Assembly (NCBI RefSeq): GCF_024362695.1
Contig: NC_065419.1
Span: 6,572,678 to 6,636,677, forward strand
Direction of reading: 5' to 3'
DNA: 64,000 nt
Origin: Pectinophora gossypiella
Taxonomy: Eukaryota > Arthropoda > Insecta > Lepidoptera > Gelechiidae
In this document: one piece after another, positions 12,655 through 24,883 of the stretch
How the letters are laid out: each line of letters opens with the position of its first letter
Numbering within the stretch: the first letter of the stretch is position 1
The notes under the pieces: model-generated
Databases searched by the model: none
The model's input: only the letters and a program-made list of their open reading frames with translations
Told to the model about the DNA's origin: nothing
Position numbers and translations under genes: made by a program

Positions 12655-13082
12655 CGGCAGATAGCCAGGAGTCAGGCAGCGCGCCGGCAAGCCCGTCCGA
12701 CTCAGCCACATCCGAGCCTCCGCCCACCCTAGTCCACATCAAGCAGGAGATGCCTCCAGGACAGGACATCAAGGAGTACTATGGAGCCATCGACTTCGCG
12801 CTCCCAGACACCTACCTTCCCTCCAATTACCCAGACTACCGCTACTTACCCCGAGAACTCGACTTCCAAAAAGAGAAAGAAAGTGATTCCCAAGAGAAAG
12901 ATGACTCGTCCTCCAAGGATGAGTTTTCGGAGTATCTGGGAAGAGATTACAATCTGCCAAGCGAGTTGGTGCTGAAGGGAGGGGGGATATTTGCGAGAGC
13001 GAGTATTAGTGGTGGGACGAAGTATGGACCGTTCATCGGCAAGTGGGAGACTCAGCCGTTGGACCGGAGATATGCTTGGGAG
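12655..13082 (+). CDS. ham: ham exon A: acidic N-terminal region and start of PR domain
   Basis: The acceptor is a pyrimidine stretch ending in CTCCACAG and the donor is GAG|GTAAGT. The exon supplies 2 bases of a split codon plus 142 codons. The first ~60 residues are Ser/Pro-rich and include IKQE (12738-12749), which fits the sumoylation consensus (psi-K-x-E). A Lys/Asp/Ser/Glu-rich acidic stretch follows. The PR domain begins around LPSELVLKGGGIFARASI and runs through KYGPFIGKWE to RRYAWE at the exon end; compare the G-x-G/I-x-A-x-x-x-I and 'FGPYxGE' positions of the family. An in-frame ATG at 12633 lies in the intron just before the acceptor, and another at 12750 lies inside the exon. Neither is preferred as the start, because the family has a longer conserved N-terminus. 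Phase demands an upstream exon that ends one base into a codon. Confidence 0.93.
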
Positions 13083-15196
13083 GTAAGTGGAACTACCGAT
13101 GTTACTGAAAAATTCTCGTATAAATAAGTTTCCTATTGATAATACGTATATTTTTTACTTATGAGCTTTAAATTGTCTGATTTTTCTTAAATATTATTAT
13201 CAACTACCAAATAATTGGCTTCATACTATATTAAAAATTGAGGATGATATTGAGTGAGTTACGTGAGAATCGTATCAATTTCTAGATTAAAACTGTTTCG
13301 ATTATGTTGTTATTATCACGTGTTACTTTTATGTACTTATATAGAAATTTGTATTTATATAGTTTTCTACTCTCATGAAATAATAATTGTAGAGTGGGCA
13401 AAGAAGCGTTTACAAGTATAAACCATTACCATCCAGTAACACTCACCGAAGGTTAGAAGTCATGTTTTTTTCACTTATTTCCAATTTAAGTGATGACAAA
13501 GCACTCTTTCTTGCATCTCAACAAATATTCATTCCTGATGAATGAACCACTTGTCTTAGAGTCGAGTGTAAAATTAGGTGTCAAAAACAAATGCACTGCT
13601 CGTTAATAAATTATGTCCAAAATTGACGCGAGTGTTGTCAAACGAAGCTCAATAAAGTTGAATTTTTATTGATGGTCTCAAGTAGCCATGTTCTTTCACT
13701 TGTTTTTTGAGTGACATGTGACATGGCTCAGTTTTTTACGAGCATCCTTCCAAATTTAAATTCCGAATCATATTTGGTTCTGCTAGGCATAAAATGTTTT
13801 GTTTTAAATTGTTTTATTAAAATCTAAACTTTTTTCATAATAAATCAGTATTTCTTTAATATTTAAATGACATTTCAACATTATTTTATGATAATTATCT
13901 AAATAATAAAGTAATAAATCGTATAATAAATAATAATTGACAACATTTCAAATTTTTAAGCCGTGGTTTTTTTGTGCTATTTCGAAAGTACTTGTTTAAA
14001 TAGAAGACACGTATTTTTTCTTTTCAAGATTTTTCCACTAGAAGTTACAAAAAATATTTTTTGAAAATTGGATTCTGCCATTGATAGAATGAAGGCAGTA
14101 TAATGTAATGTACCTTTGCATGCGTATTTAAAACAAGTCGCAAACAAAGTGTCATGTTATGTATGACATTTACTTTTTTTATAATTTTTATGTAAAGGTC
14201 TGAACTTATTATGCCTTCCTCTTCTGACCTCGTGGATTTTTCAATATATTTCTATTATTACTGAATTAAAAAATCTGAAAAAATGTGTTTTGTGTAAATC
14301 ATAGAAATATCTCGAAATGGTTTTCGATTTAAGGCACCTTAGTAAAAATGAAATGTTGTCAATTATGAATTCCTAAAATTCTTTATTCGATATTTGAACT
14401 TCCAATATCTCAAAAAATGAATTTGCTTCTTGCCACATATATTATAAATTATTATGATTTAAAAAATCATAGAGGACAGATAAATTAAACATAGTCAAAA
14501 TATACTATGGATTATTTTTACCTTTCACTAAAATAAGATTGAACCATAAAAGGCGCAAGATTCTACGATTTATCTTTCAATAGAGACATCATATTCGCTT
14601 GAATGGTCGAGGGTGTGGCGTTTATCTGCAGAGGAAGCGGAAATCAATTGTTGGGTTCGATTCCTGGATTACGCAAAATGTCTCGCAAAAGTATTAGATT
14701 TCTTGCAATTGCTGTATAAAGACATGTGTCATAATGTGGTAACATGAACTGTATGTAGGTACACAAGGAGTTGACAAATCGAGAAGATTTTGATAAATTG
14801 TCGTATTTTTAAATATGGAGCGCTGAAATGAGCTTTCTTTATAGAAATACCTACAAACATTGAATTCCCTCCTGTGATCTCCAACTCGATTGGCATAATA
14901 ACAAGCTGTCTGATAACTCTTTATATATTATTATATTTTATTTTTGTCTAAACGTATTGTAAAACAACTCGGACGAATAAACTTGTACCAATAGACATTA
15001 CGAATACGAGTGGACGAATAGACATTTCGCCCTTTGCAGTGCCAAACAAACTTATGAAACACGATTTAATGACTTATTAGGTAAATACTTATCACTCCCT
15101 AACCATGCAAAAAAAATCGCCAATCATACCACAAAAGACCGGACGCAGTTTGAATTTGCAGAAGCGGGCGGGATGCGCAAACGTCTATCAAATGAC

Positions 15197-15292
15197 GATA
15201 CGCGCGAGATAGCACTCTTGCGCAGTGTGGTGTAGTGTTACTGATCTTTTATAGCATTTCTTTGTATACAATAGAGTTTAGTTCCGGTGGTC
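15197..15292 (+). repeat. Short dispersed repeat (first of a pair)
   Basis: GCGCGAGATAGCACTCTTGC followed by a GTGGT...GTTAC...TTTAGTTCCGG pattern recurs at 16438-16520 with the same order of motifs. Unclassified. Confidence 0.5.
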
Positions 15293-15360
15293 ACACGATT
15301 TGTGGGTTATTTATATTTGATGATGTTATCAGAGGAGTGATTAGTTCAAAATGTCTCTTT

Positions 15361-15590
15361 AGGACTCCGATGCCGACCTCGCTGGCGTGGTCTACGATAT
15401 CCCTCATTCAGCGATTATTGCTGTAGGCCCACTAAGTTGGATTAATGGTTCATAAACCCTCTCAGACGAAGCCCTGTGCCTAGTTTTACGACCAAGAGGT
15501 GGTGGGTATTTATTTTGTACTGAGTGAGAGGCGTCAGCGCTCCCCGTTTGTCCAACCCAGTAGTTAAAGACACCTGGGCAAAAGTACAAA
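15361..15590 (+). repeat. Old Jockey 3' end
   Basis: Diverged copy of the Jockey end at 5195-5440: CGACCTCGCTGGCGTGGTC, CCTCATTCAGCG, CAGCGCTCCCCGTTTGTCC. It has many substitutions and small deletions and no reading frame, so it is much older than the copies that have target-site duplications. Confidence 0.75.
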
Positions 15591-16025
15591 AAAGAAAGTT
15601 TTGAATTTGTCATAAAATAATTTTAAAGCTCATGTGAAGCTTATGATTAGATGAATGATTACCTTAATGATAAAAATGCCTTACCAGGCCATTTGGTACC
15701 TCAAATGTGTTCCTGTAGTTATTAAATAACTTGTTTAAACCTATATGGATTTAAAAGATGTGTAGATGTTTCTTGTCATTTCTTCTCCTCAGCTATCACA
15801 CCTTGCGAAATGGCGTAGATTTATAAATATTGAATTGATCTTCAACAAGATATCTATGATAATTACGTTGAATGGATGATTCTGATTCTGAGTCACGGTG
15901 TCAAATGTGTGTCAAAGTATTGGGTGAAATTACCACTAATAATCTGAAAAGTTGGCAACTCGCCCACTGGGTGAGTTACCACCTAAGCCCAAATGGTGAC
16001 CTCTTTTGTATTCCCATACCAGGTA

Positions 16026-16222
16026 GGTGATCATCATCAATTTAAGAGTCACGCTCTTGTCAGTGTAGCAGTTTCCATTCCAGTCTATCAAAGACCAATT
16101 CCTTGACTTCCCTATAATACACGACGTTAACCTTTTCTTTAATCTGTTCCATGTAAGCTCTTCTTGGTCTTCCCCTTCCTCTCTTTCCTTCTAGCTTTCC
16201 TTCTATGATGTTTTTAATAAAT
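16026..16222 (-). mobile_element. LINE 3' end (RTE-like, 'EGKRGRGRPR' type)
   Basis: Minus-strand copy of the element described at 22560-22815; frameshifted and cut after the KxIIEGKxEGK segment. A further ~50-bp tail fragment lies at 16643-16690. Confidence 0.7.
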
Positions 16223-16437
16223 TCGTCGTGTGTACTTATTTGGTAGGTAGAGACTAAAAACCCATTATAGTCATTACTGTCTTAGGTTTGAATAGTATTT
16301 TTTGGAGACTTGTAGATATTATAATACTAATTTTGAAACACCAATATTATCATTTTATACCGGCGTGAGCTTTGTCTGTGTTATAATGACTGTGTCATCT
16401 CAATCTGCCCCGTAAATGATGCGTCGTAAATATTGGA

Positions 16438-16520
16438 CAATGCGCGAGATAGCACTCTTGCGCAGAATGCGGTATAACGTTACCGACCCATTGTATGCAG
16501 ACGTTTAGTTCCGGTCTTAA
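16438..16520 (+). repeat. Short dispersed repeat (second of a pair)
   Basis: Shares GCGCGAGATAGCACTCTTGC and GTTTAGTTCCGGT with 15197-15292. Unclassified. Confidence 0.5.
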
Positions 16521-18930
16521 ATAGATTTGCGCCTCTATTTACATGTAATATTGACGGCGTTTGGACATCTTAGATTGTGCTTTTAAAGGTTGGTATTGTT
16601 AAATAAAGTATTTGTTACGGTTTGTTGTTGGACATTTGTGTGATCATCATCATGAATTTAAGAGCCACGCTCTTGTCGGTGTAAGATTTTCCATGCTACT
16701 TTTTTAGAGAAAAGTCGGTTTCTCCCTTGCCTTTCGGCCGCAATACTCTGTCTGACGCGACTGGGATGGCACCCAGAGTAGTCTATTTCAAAGTCGCACT
16801 AGGACTCCCGTCCTCTGTATATTATATTTATATTTTTACTGTTTATTTATTTTAGCTTCCTAACATATTAAATGTACACAATAAAGAATGAATTTGTGGA
16901 AATAAGTTAGTGCAAGAGGCCAGAGCTTAAAGCTTAAGGTATACTCACCTATGACGGCAAGAGCATTTTAGCTTTTACAAGATTATATAATTTATCAATA
17001 CCATTCCTTTCGTGTTCGTAAGAGTCGCATTGCTTGAATTTGGCACGTACGTGACAGTAGGGTAAATGCGCCAATTGCGGCCACATCATTAGGAGTGCAG
17101 CCGACCACTGCCCGTTTCCGACTCAACGGACAAAAAGACTCTTTGATGCTATAAGTCCATTCAGCGAAACAATGTTCCAGATACCCTGGTGACGTTTTGT
17201 CGGTATTACTATCATTTTTTACTTAGAATCGTAGGAATAATGACACATACGTGTAATTATGAAACCGGAATTGTGATTAGTGTTGTGTAGGTTAGTAACA
17301 GTTAAGTGTCACAATAAAGAATATCATAGTTATTTTATTAAGTGTTTCGGAGGAAACTTTTGGGCTGTGACCTAACTTGTATTGGGTTGGTTTTCAACCC
17401 AAAACAGGCAGTCTAACGACATGAGAATTTACGACGCTCTTGACAACTCTATTGATGAGGTTACTGCTTTTTTGGGCGAAGGTAAAAAATCGAATGACAG
17501 ACAAAAATAACTGTTGAAAATGTCTTCCCGCAGTTGCACAGTGTATTCAATAATGGATTAAAATCAATTCAATACGTTCACATGTGTAAGTAAACTTAAA
17601 GGGGTGATGGTTAACATAATCTAACCACCGTTTCCCAAATTCTGATATCTCAATAAGATCTTCAAAAAGCAGCCATACGGGTAATCAAGGATTTTAAAGT
17701 TTTTTCAAAAGTTCATCCCGTGTCAAAGTGCAATAAAAGGTTGCGTACGAATAAACCCTAATTTTGGTTAAGGCGTGACCCCCGTCAACAATTTTTTTTC
17801 ACAAGAAATTCACACTTTTTTACCAAAAAAAGACGAAGTAACGGCAAAATTGATAAAGAGGGATGTCACAGTATTCAAACTTTAAAATGAAAACTTGATT
17901 GGCGAGTTTTTTTTACAAAACAAAATTGTCACCAAATCTCTTGAAATGCATCTCTCTTTTCAATTTCGAGATTTGTTAATAAAAAAATATTATTATTCAA
18001 TTACTCGCAAATATTTTCTCACAAGTCTTACGAATCGAACGGGATGGCAGAATTGCAATTAATAGACAAGATGACATTATGAATAATATGATATCGAAAG
18101 TGTAAATTATAATTGTATTTAAACCCTTAAGCAGGCTGACTTAATATCTCGATTTTAATATTTATACAGAAATCATCTGAGAAATTACTAATCTACCAAA
18201 TGAATTTTATATTAGTCGAACCAGTTCGTAACAAAAGGATCGGCAAATGTCAATCAAGTTATGAATCATAGATTTTGCATCAATTATTTCTTCAGCTGTC
18301 AAAATCGAAGTTTAAAATTGGAACGTAATGGATCCAGCTAATTATTATTACAATATTCGATTGTTGTTACATTTTAAAAATGGAAATTCGTAGCGCCTGT
18401 TTGGTTTGGATCTCCGACAAAAGGGAATTGGCTATGAATTTTTTATTTGCCTCTGTTGATTTTTCGTTGCGAAGCGTTGGTGCTCGAATAATGTGTTTGT
18501 AATTTGTTATTCAGCTGGAACATCCAATTGCAGGTTTTGTGGTTTTTCGAAATTTATAAAACTTTCTTTGTTTTAATGTCAAAATTTAAAAAAAGCTGCC
18601 TGGAACTTTTAACGATGGGCTAAAATCACAAAACTTTAAAAACGTTGCTCTCTGTTATTCGAAACAATCAAAGTCAATACGTGAATTATGTTTTATGGCG
18701 AGAGTAAAAGCTAATTTAAATAAGCACAGATTGAATTTATATTTTCAAATTAAGAATTAAAAATCAAAAGCGCTAATTTTAAGCCCTCAGTAGCCGGGTC
18801 CGTTGCATTACTGTCAAAATATCTGTCATATTCGTGTGACATCTTTTCATAGCGCCACCCCCTTCGGCAAAGGATTAACGCCGTACAGCCATTACATCTT
18901 CATTATGGTAGGCGGCTGTCATTCCCTCTG

Positions 18931-18966
18931 TATTGTTATTAATAACAATAAAAAATATTATTGTTA
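18931..18966. promoter_or_regulatory. Perfect 20-bp palindrome of paired ATTGTT (SOX-type) sites plus a third site
   Basis: TATTGTTATTAATAACAATA (18931-18950) is a perfect palindrome formed by two opposed ATTGTT motifs, the SOX HMG-box core. A third ATTGTT begins at 18960. It sits in a GC-richer non-repetitive block (18790-19060). Enhancer function is an inference. Confidence 0.3.
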
Positions 18967-19587
18967 TTATGTTTATTGCCCTCGTCGGTGTGTTTATGCG
19001 ATCGCATACGATCTCGGTTTACAAAAGTACAGATGCGTCATTGTTGGGAGACAGTAGCGGACAAATTCTGCCGCTTTTATTTGCACATCTCTTTCATTTA
19101 TTATCTATAAATATAATGCAGGTAAAAATAATATCAGAATACATAGGTTCATTTGTCTTCGTCATCGGCTAAAGTTGATTGACGGATTAATAGTTTGTAA
19201 GACAGTGTAATCTACATTTTATCTGTTTCCTTATTTATCTTAGGTTTTAGGTGATTTTTTTCATCTTTAAATTTTATACGATGTATCCTATAATTTATAA
19301 TTAAGCAGATATGTGAATTAAATGTTTAATTCGAAATAAAGTGTTATGAATTCTCATCAGTCTTTTATAAAAACTATTGCATCGATCCATGACAGTTGTT
19401 ATCGATATGACACCTGGCCCATATGATATTCGTGATGTATTGATTTATTGCTTATACGACGATTTATTTCAATATCATTGCACTCAGTAACAGATGATCG
19501 TAAATGTAAATTAAATTTCATTGCAATTTAAAGTGAAGAGAGAGACAGCTAGAAGTAGCTACTTGTCTACAGTTAATTTCCATTAAG

Positions 19588-19700
19588 CATCACGCTTGTA
19601 TCCATGAAGGGGTAGGCAGAGCTCTGCAGTATATAGTACACCCACTCCTCGCCAGCTGTGTTGGAGTCCCATGTAATTAAATAGGCGGCGAGCCAGTACA
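19588..19700 (-). repeat. Repeat family G copy
   Basis: Reverse complement of the family G tail: CATCACGCTTGTATCCATGA, GGGGTAGGCAGAG, CACCCACTCCTCGCCAGCTG. Confidence 0.65.
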
Positions 19701-20445
19701 AAAAGGTTTCAAAATTATCATAATAACTTCTCTTGTCCTCTCTTGTACTCCTTAGAGATACTTATTATAGGAACTAAATTACCTACTCTACTAATCACCT
19801 ACCTAATAGTATCTTAAATAAAAAAATCTTCATAAATAAAGATTCATCATATCATATCTCAAACAAATGCGTCCATACATCTTCAGATCTCCTTCAAACC
19901 ACTTGACTAGCTATCTTTTTAATTAACATACTACACGTCCCTCCAAAAAAACAGCGCCATAAATATTGATTGCGAAAGGGAGCCTCACCCCAAGTGTATC
20001 TAAACATTTCTCTTATTATTAACGAGCAGACACTTATCAGTTAATCTTACACTGTTGCACAATGCCAGCTAATCTCCCGGCGTGATAGAATTTATCTTCA
20101 CCATATCGTCATTGTCGCTTCGCCCTGTCTCCCCTCGATACGCCTGTTTGAGAAATATGCTCCAATATTTAGGGTGCAGTGAATTTGTCTTGTAATTTTT
20201 AGTGGTTATTTATGAGTCATTTGTCTTGGCGCACAGTGTAAAATGTGATTGATTTGTTTACTAAGGAACCAATAATTTCATACCACTTACAATGTTTGGC
20301 TCAGTCCTACTTATAAGTCGGACAAAAGAATATTAAAATACTTAAAAAATATATTTTCTTTGCTCAGTGTAATAATAGGTAATGTAAGAGGCCGCAAAAA
20401 TCTGTTTACATACATTGTTCGTACCAAACTTGTACCAATATCTCA

Positions 20446-20793
20446 TTGCAAAGTTTACTCACGAGCACCTCCGCGGCTTCGTGTTTCCGCCAATATTTTT
20501 CCCAACAAATTCTTGTTCGCAAAACAGTCGGGTGTGCGCAGTGGGCCAATATTTCATCTGAACTGGTCAGAACAATAATAGCCCGTGGAGTTGAAGCCAC
20601 GGCACGTTCGTACCACAATGTTGACGCTCCACCACTATCCGAAGACCTCTTGCGTTCCTTTGGACTGGAACAATTAGAATATCGAGCGGGGGTTTTGGTA
20701 AACTGGACGGTTGAGAACATCGCCTGCATCCGTGTAGACAAAATAACGAAATACCCCGAAAGCAACGCGATATACCACCAGTTATTGGGTTAG
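20446..20793 (+). other. Unrecognised open block, coding-like (possible exonised or transposon ORF)
   Basis: About 345 bp stay open on the plus strand, ending at a stop at 20791-20793, and a 360-bp frame is open on the minus strand (20406-20765). The base composition is GC-richer than the surrounding intron. There is no plus-strand ATG at the left end (the frame begins TTG), so it is not a simple intact gene. The plus translation includes AQWANISSELVRTIIARGVE and VLVNWTVENIACIRVD. I recognise no family on either strand. It could be a fragment of a retrocopy or transposon; confidence that it is expressed is low. Confidence 0.25.
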
Positions 20794-22559
20794 GTTAGCG
20801 TTGTTTACAATGAAACATCGGAGGCGAATGTTGATGCGTCGTGCGCCAACTTGCGAGGTTTGACGTAGTCCTGCTATTTCTGTCGGGGGGTACTCAAACG
20901 ATGCCGAGATTCTTGATACTGATAAATAAAACATATATAAATATTTGGATAGATAAATTGAGAAAATGGTGATCCTAAATACAAAATCTGTAACTACATA
21001 CTCTAAATGATATCCTTTTGAAAGTAATAAGTACTAGAACATTTTTCAGATATCATCAAATAGATAAAAATGTAAGAATACTTTGAAGTTAGGTTAAAAC
21101 TCCGTACATCCCAATACGTCGCGAAACTAGACTCCAAACATCGCTCGTATCTTTTTGCTCCACATGACACCAAAAACGGCAGCAGTATCCATGGCTTTGT
21201 CCATAAAAAAACCGTAAATAACCGAATAATTCCGGATCCCAGCAATTGTCACGGATGGAGACGGCTTCTTTGTCACCCTAAGTTTTTTTTCCGTGTAATC
21301 TGCTTTAATCCGTTTTAACGCGTACAGATGTGTTGCAACCCTTATGATTATTTGCCCAATGTTAGTATCGTCTTCTCGGATTGTTTTTCTACTGGGTTAT
21401 TGATATTATTGAGTTAAGTATGGATGTTTGAAATTGTAGGTTAGTTTTAAAAGGCTGATTTGAGCGGCAGGTTATAAACTTACTTTTTAAATGTTAGAAC
21501 ATTTAATAAGTAAGATGAAATTCGGGAATTATTAAAATGTAATATTTCTGACTATAAACTCAAACCCTTGATTTACTATTTAATTAGATATAAAATACTA
21601 GTAACTACTACTAAAAGTAGTTTTAGGCGGATGAGACGTTCGTTATATAAAAATGTCGATAGGAAGTAACTATGTTACCTACTGAATAAAGATATTGTTT
21701 AATTTGAATGTATATGTCATATTTTACATTTAAAACCTACAAACACATTTTGTTATTTATTATTTATCAAACGCGCAGATTGTCTTGTCAAACACGTCCC
21801 GGTTTAACACCAAAATAACAGAAAATGTCCACAATTGGAACAGTGCGATTGTTCACCGATCAATGAACAAACGATGGCTAGTCTTTGTGCTGATCAATGG
21901 GGTGCCGCTGACAACCCATCAATGGAACAACTCCCACTGACTGAGCAGCCATTACAACCTTCAATTTGCAGCCAAAAAGCGCCACCTCTGGAACAAAATA
22001 CTGCAAAGACCTTCACCCCCAACTGAAAATCTAACGTGGTATTATATTTTTTTGCGCAATGATAGCACATATCGTGCGTGGATATTTTGTCCCGCAAGGT
22101 ATTAAGTCAGTTTTGTCTCCATTTTAATGGCCAAAACGTGACCATAGAAGAGCTAATTTCACAATAATTTGTCCAGAATACATCGACAATGATCAGTGAG
22201 TTCCCTTTCAAATTTCACGCTTAATTTATGGGACGTGAAGTTTGGAGACAGAGTTTGCCGGTGCCGATTCGATGATATTACAAATATTTAGAGTTAAAAA
22301 AATGCAGATATTTTATGTCTAACAAATAACATTAATGTTACTTTAGAAGTACATACTTAGATAGAAAAAAATTGCTCTTGTGATGCTTATTATAGTAACT
22401 GTATAATCATAAATTGCATTTAAAAACTATCTATAAAGCTCATGTTCACAAATCAGTTCAATAAGAGTCAGCCACGCAACAAGAAGGATGTAAGTTATCA
22501 TATATTAAGATTTTATTTACTTTCAGACACTTTTAATACGAAATCCTAAGATAGGTCAC

Positions 22560-22815
22560 ATCATCAATTTAAGAGTCACGCTCTTGTCGGTGTAGCATTT
22601 TCCATTCCAGTCTATCAAAGGCCAATTCCTTGACTTCGCTATAAGACACGACGTTAACCTTTTCTTTAATCTGTTCCATGTAAGCTCTTCTTGGTCTTTC
22701 CCTTCCTCTCTTTCCTTCTAGCTTTCCTTCTATGATGTTTTTAATAAATTCGTCGTGTCTTATTAGGTCTCCAATCATCTTGCCTCTTCTGTCCTCAATA
22801 ATTCTCAGTATTTGT
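22560..22815 (-). mobile_element. LINE 3' end (RTE-like, 'EGKRGRERPRR' type)
   Basis: The minus strand encodes MIGDLIRHDEFIKNIIEGK, then LEGKRGRERPRRAYMEQIKE, then VKELAFDRLEWK, then a stop. This is the C-terminal end typical of LINE-encoded endonuclease/reverse-transcriptase proteins. The tail ends CCGACAAGAGCGTGACTCTT. Copies lie at 16026, 44967 and 52262. Confidence 0.8.
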
Positions 22816-22917
22816 TTTTTTTCCTAAGATAGGTAGATACAGTTTATTATTACGTGTTTGTCCAGTGTCTGTTAAAAATATGTATATTGTGTTACTACAT
22901 TTGAAATATCAACATAA

Positions 22918-23045
22918 CATCACGCCTGTATCCCTGAAGGGGTATTCAGAGGAGTATATATTATACTAATCTAAACCTACACCCAAGTTTAAGTCTATTT
23001 AATAGGGGGTGAGACTCGCTTGCCATTAACCGGGCACAAATCCTA
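22918..23045 (-). repeat. Repeat family G copy
   Basis: Minus-strand copy: CATCACGCCTGTATCCCTGA, GGGGTATTCAGAGG, ACCGGGCACAAATCC. The middle is altered relative to the copies at 48052 and 51303. Confidence 0.65.
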
Positions 23046-23978
23046 GTACTACAAGTTACGTACAAACCTGTTTAATAAATGAATTAACGTTTGTATCACT
23101 GCAGCTCAATCCAACAACTTTCTTACTAGATTAGTTCTAAGTAGACGGAAAGCTTTACACGAAAAAAACGAGGAATAAAAGTGGTTTTTCCTGACAGTAC
23201 CGGAAGCCATGCCTTTCCTGGCTGATAGCTGAAGACAAGTGGAGGAAATGTCGTTCCCGGGGAAATGTGAGCAAGATGAATGGAAAAATATACTGCCAAG
23301 TATATATCCTAAGTACTGGATAGAGGGTTTCTTATAGACTGTTTATTAGAATAGGAATAATAGGGTAACATTACACTGTACTTATTCAGTTGTATGCCGT
23401 TAGTAATCATCTGTACTGTACCTAATATTTGCTTGATTCTGTCATATACCTATTCAGTAGTAGTAGATTAGAAATAAATGAAATTAAATCTCAGCGCAGT
23501 GTGGTTCTTAGTTCATCTTGCGATGAATACTAAACTAACCCAATTGGGAAATTGTCATAAAGCGTAAATTCGCTTAGAAAAATAAGCTAACGAACTCTCT
23601 GATTGACCTTTTGACAGTTTTATTGGGTTGAAATGAATAATTACAAATGTCATTGCTAGTAGGCAAGTCATATAAGTCTTCAACTATCGTGTTTTACTGT
23701 GCTTTACTGCGGAACCCTTTAAAACTGGAAGAGGGTTCTTTACCACATTTTTCGGATAGCAAAGCGGAAATATTTCGGCGTGTTCCGACGGAAGCGTTCG
23801 TTAAGTGATTTGTTAGGCTAATTAGATGAGGGTTGAAAAGGGTTTTATGGAATACCTCGTCTTGTGGTAAACAGACATGGTGCATTTTGCAATGGGCTAT
23901 TTAGAATGTGGTCTTCCAGGGTTTAGTTTTGCTACCTAACTATATAGTCCCTGTGGCCCCGTGTCTCACTGGCTTTCT

Positions 23979-24155
23979 ACCGGACTTGCATTAATGAGTT
24001 AATAAATCTTAAGTTCACTAACACAGTTTGCTCGACCATTATAGACGGCGATGCAGTTTACCATATATGACTTTGGTCTACCAGAAAGCTCGGTGAAGTG
24101 AGAGTACTTACTTCACCTTATGATGGACGTATCTCTGACACCCAGTGAGTTTAAA
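23979..24155 (+). repeat. Repeat family H copy
   Basis: GGACTTGCATTAATGAGTTA, TTGGCTCGACC-type (here GCTCGACCATTATAGACGGC), GAAAGCTCGGTGAAGTGAG, and GATGGACGTATCTCTGACAC. These also appear in the copies at 34995, 41053, 49980 (minus) and 51943. Non-coding; class unknown. Confidence 0.65.
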
Positions 24156-24361
24156 TGTTATGTTACGTGTTTGATACCTGAATGATCTTCTTCTATCGGG
24201 GGAAAAAAAATACAAATAAAATCATTATTACCTAATAGGGAGTAAACTGAAAATAGTGAAAAAAACTAAAGTCAATACTATATGAGATTCCATACCATCT
24301 AAGATGGTAGAAACGTAGTTTTAATAATATATCTTCCGATATTATTCATATTTCACACCTT

Positions 24362-24412
24362 TTTTTTGACGTTGCTTATTGTAGATTTGCCGGCATTAAC
24401 TACTTGGCCGAA
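24362..24412 (-). repeat. Jockey 3' tail fragment
   Basis: TTTTTTGACGTTGCTTATTG, TAGATTTGCCGGCATTAACT, ACTTGGCCG: reverse complement of the last ~50 bp of Jockey. Confidence 0.75.
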
Positions 24413-24753
24413 AATTTCGCACCTACACTCATTGAATTGAAAGAAAAAGTGTATGTAAAGTGAAGTATATTTATCATAAAGACCTCGGTTTTACCCTAAC
24501 GTCACTAAATTTAGAAAACTAAACTCCGAACATGGCTTTTATGTACAACAAGTTTGGCAGATCCAATCCAAAGTCCTATGTAGAGCGGTACGGCAGCACA
24601 GCATCCAATTTGGCGCAGGCGTGCGCTGCGAGCGGTAAATAAGCGCACAAATTGTTATCTTGTGAAACGAGACGTGTGATTCGCGCAACGGTGCGTGCTC
24701 ACAACCGCTGAGCTCTCTTCAGAGCTAGGGATGTAGACACGAAGTCGATAGGA

Positions 24754-24883
24754 CCGCGCCCAACTGGGCACCCTCAGGCCTGTTGTCTTAAACGTTGTAC
24801 CAGGTGAGAGCCTCCATTTATCCGGCCAAGTATTTAATGCCATCAACGGCAAATCTACAATAAGTCACGTGAAAAAAAAAGAC
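24754..24883 (+). mobile_element. Jockey, 130-bp 3' end with exact target-site duplication
   Basis: Begins CCGCGCCCAACTGGGCACCC, ends CAATAAGTCACGTGAAAAAA. Flanked by a perfect 10-bp duplication GTCGATAGGA (24744-24753 and 24884-24893). A short internal deletion removes the CAGCGCTCC stretch. Confidence 0.88.
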
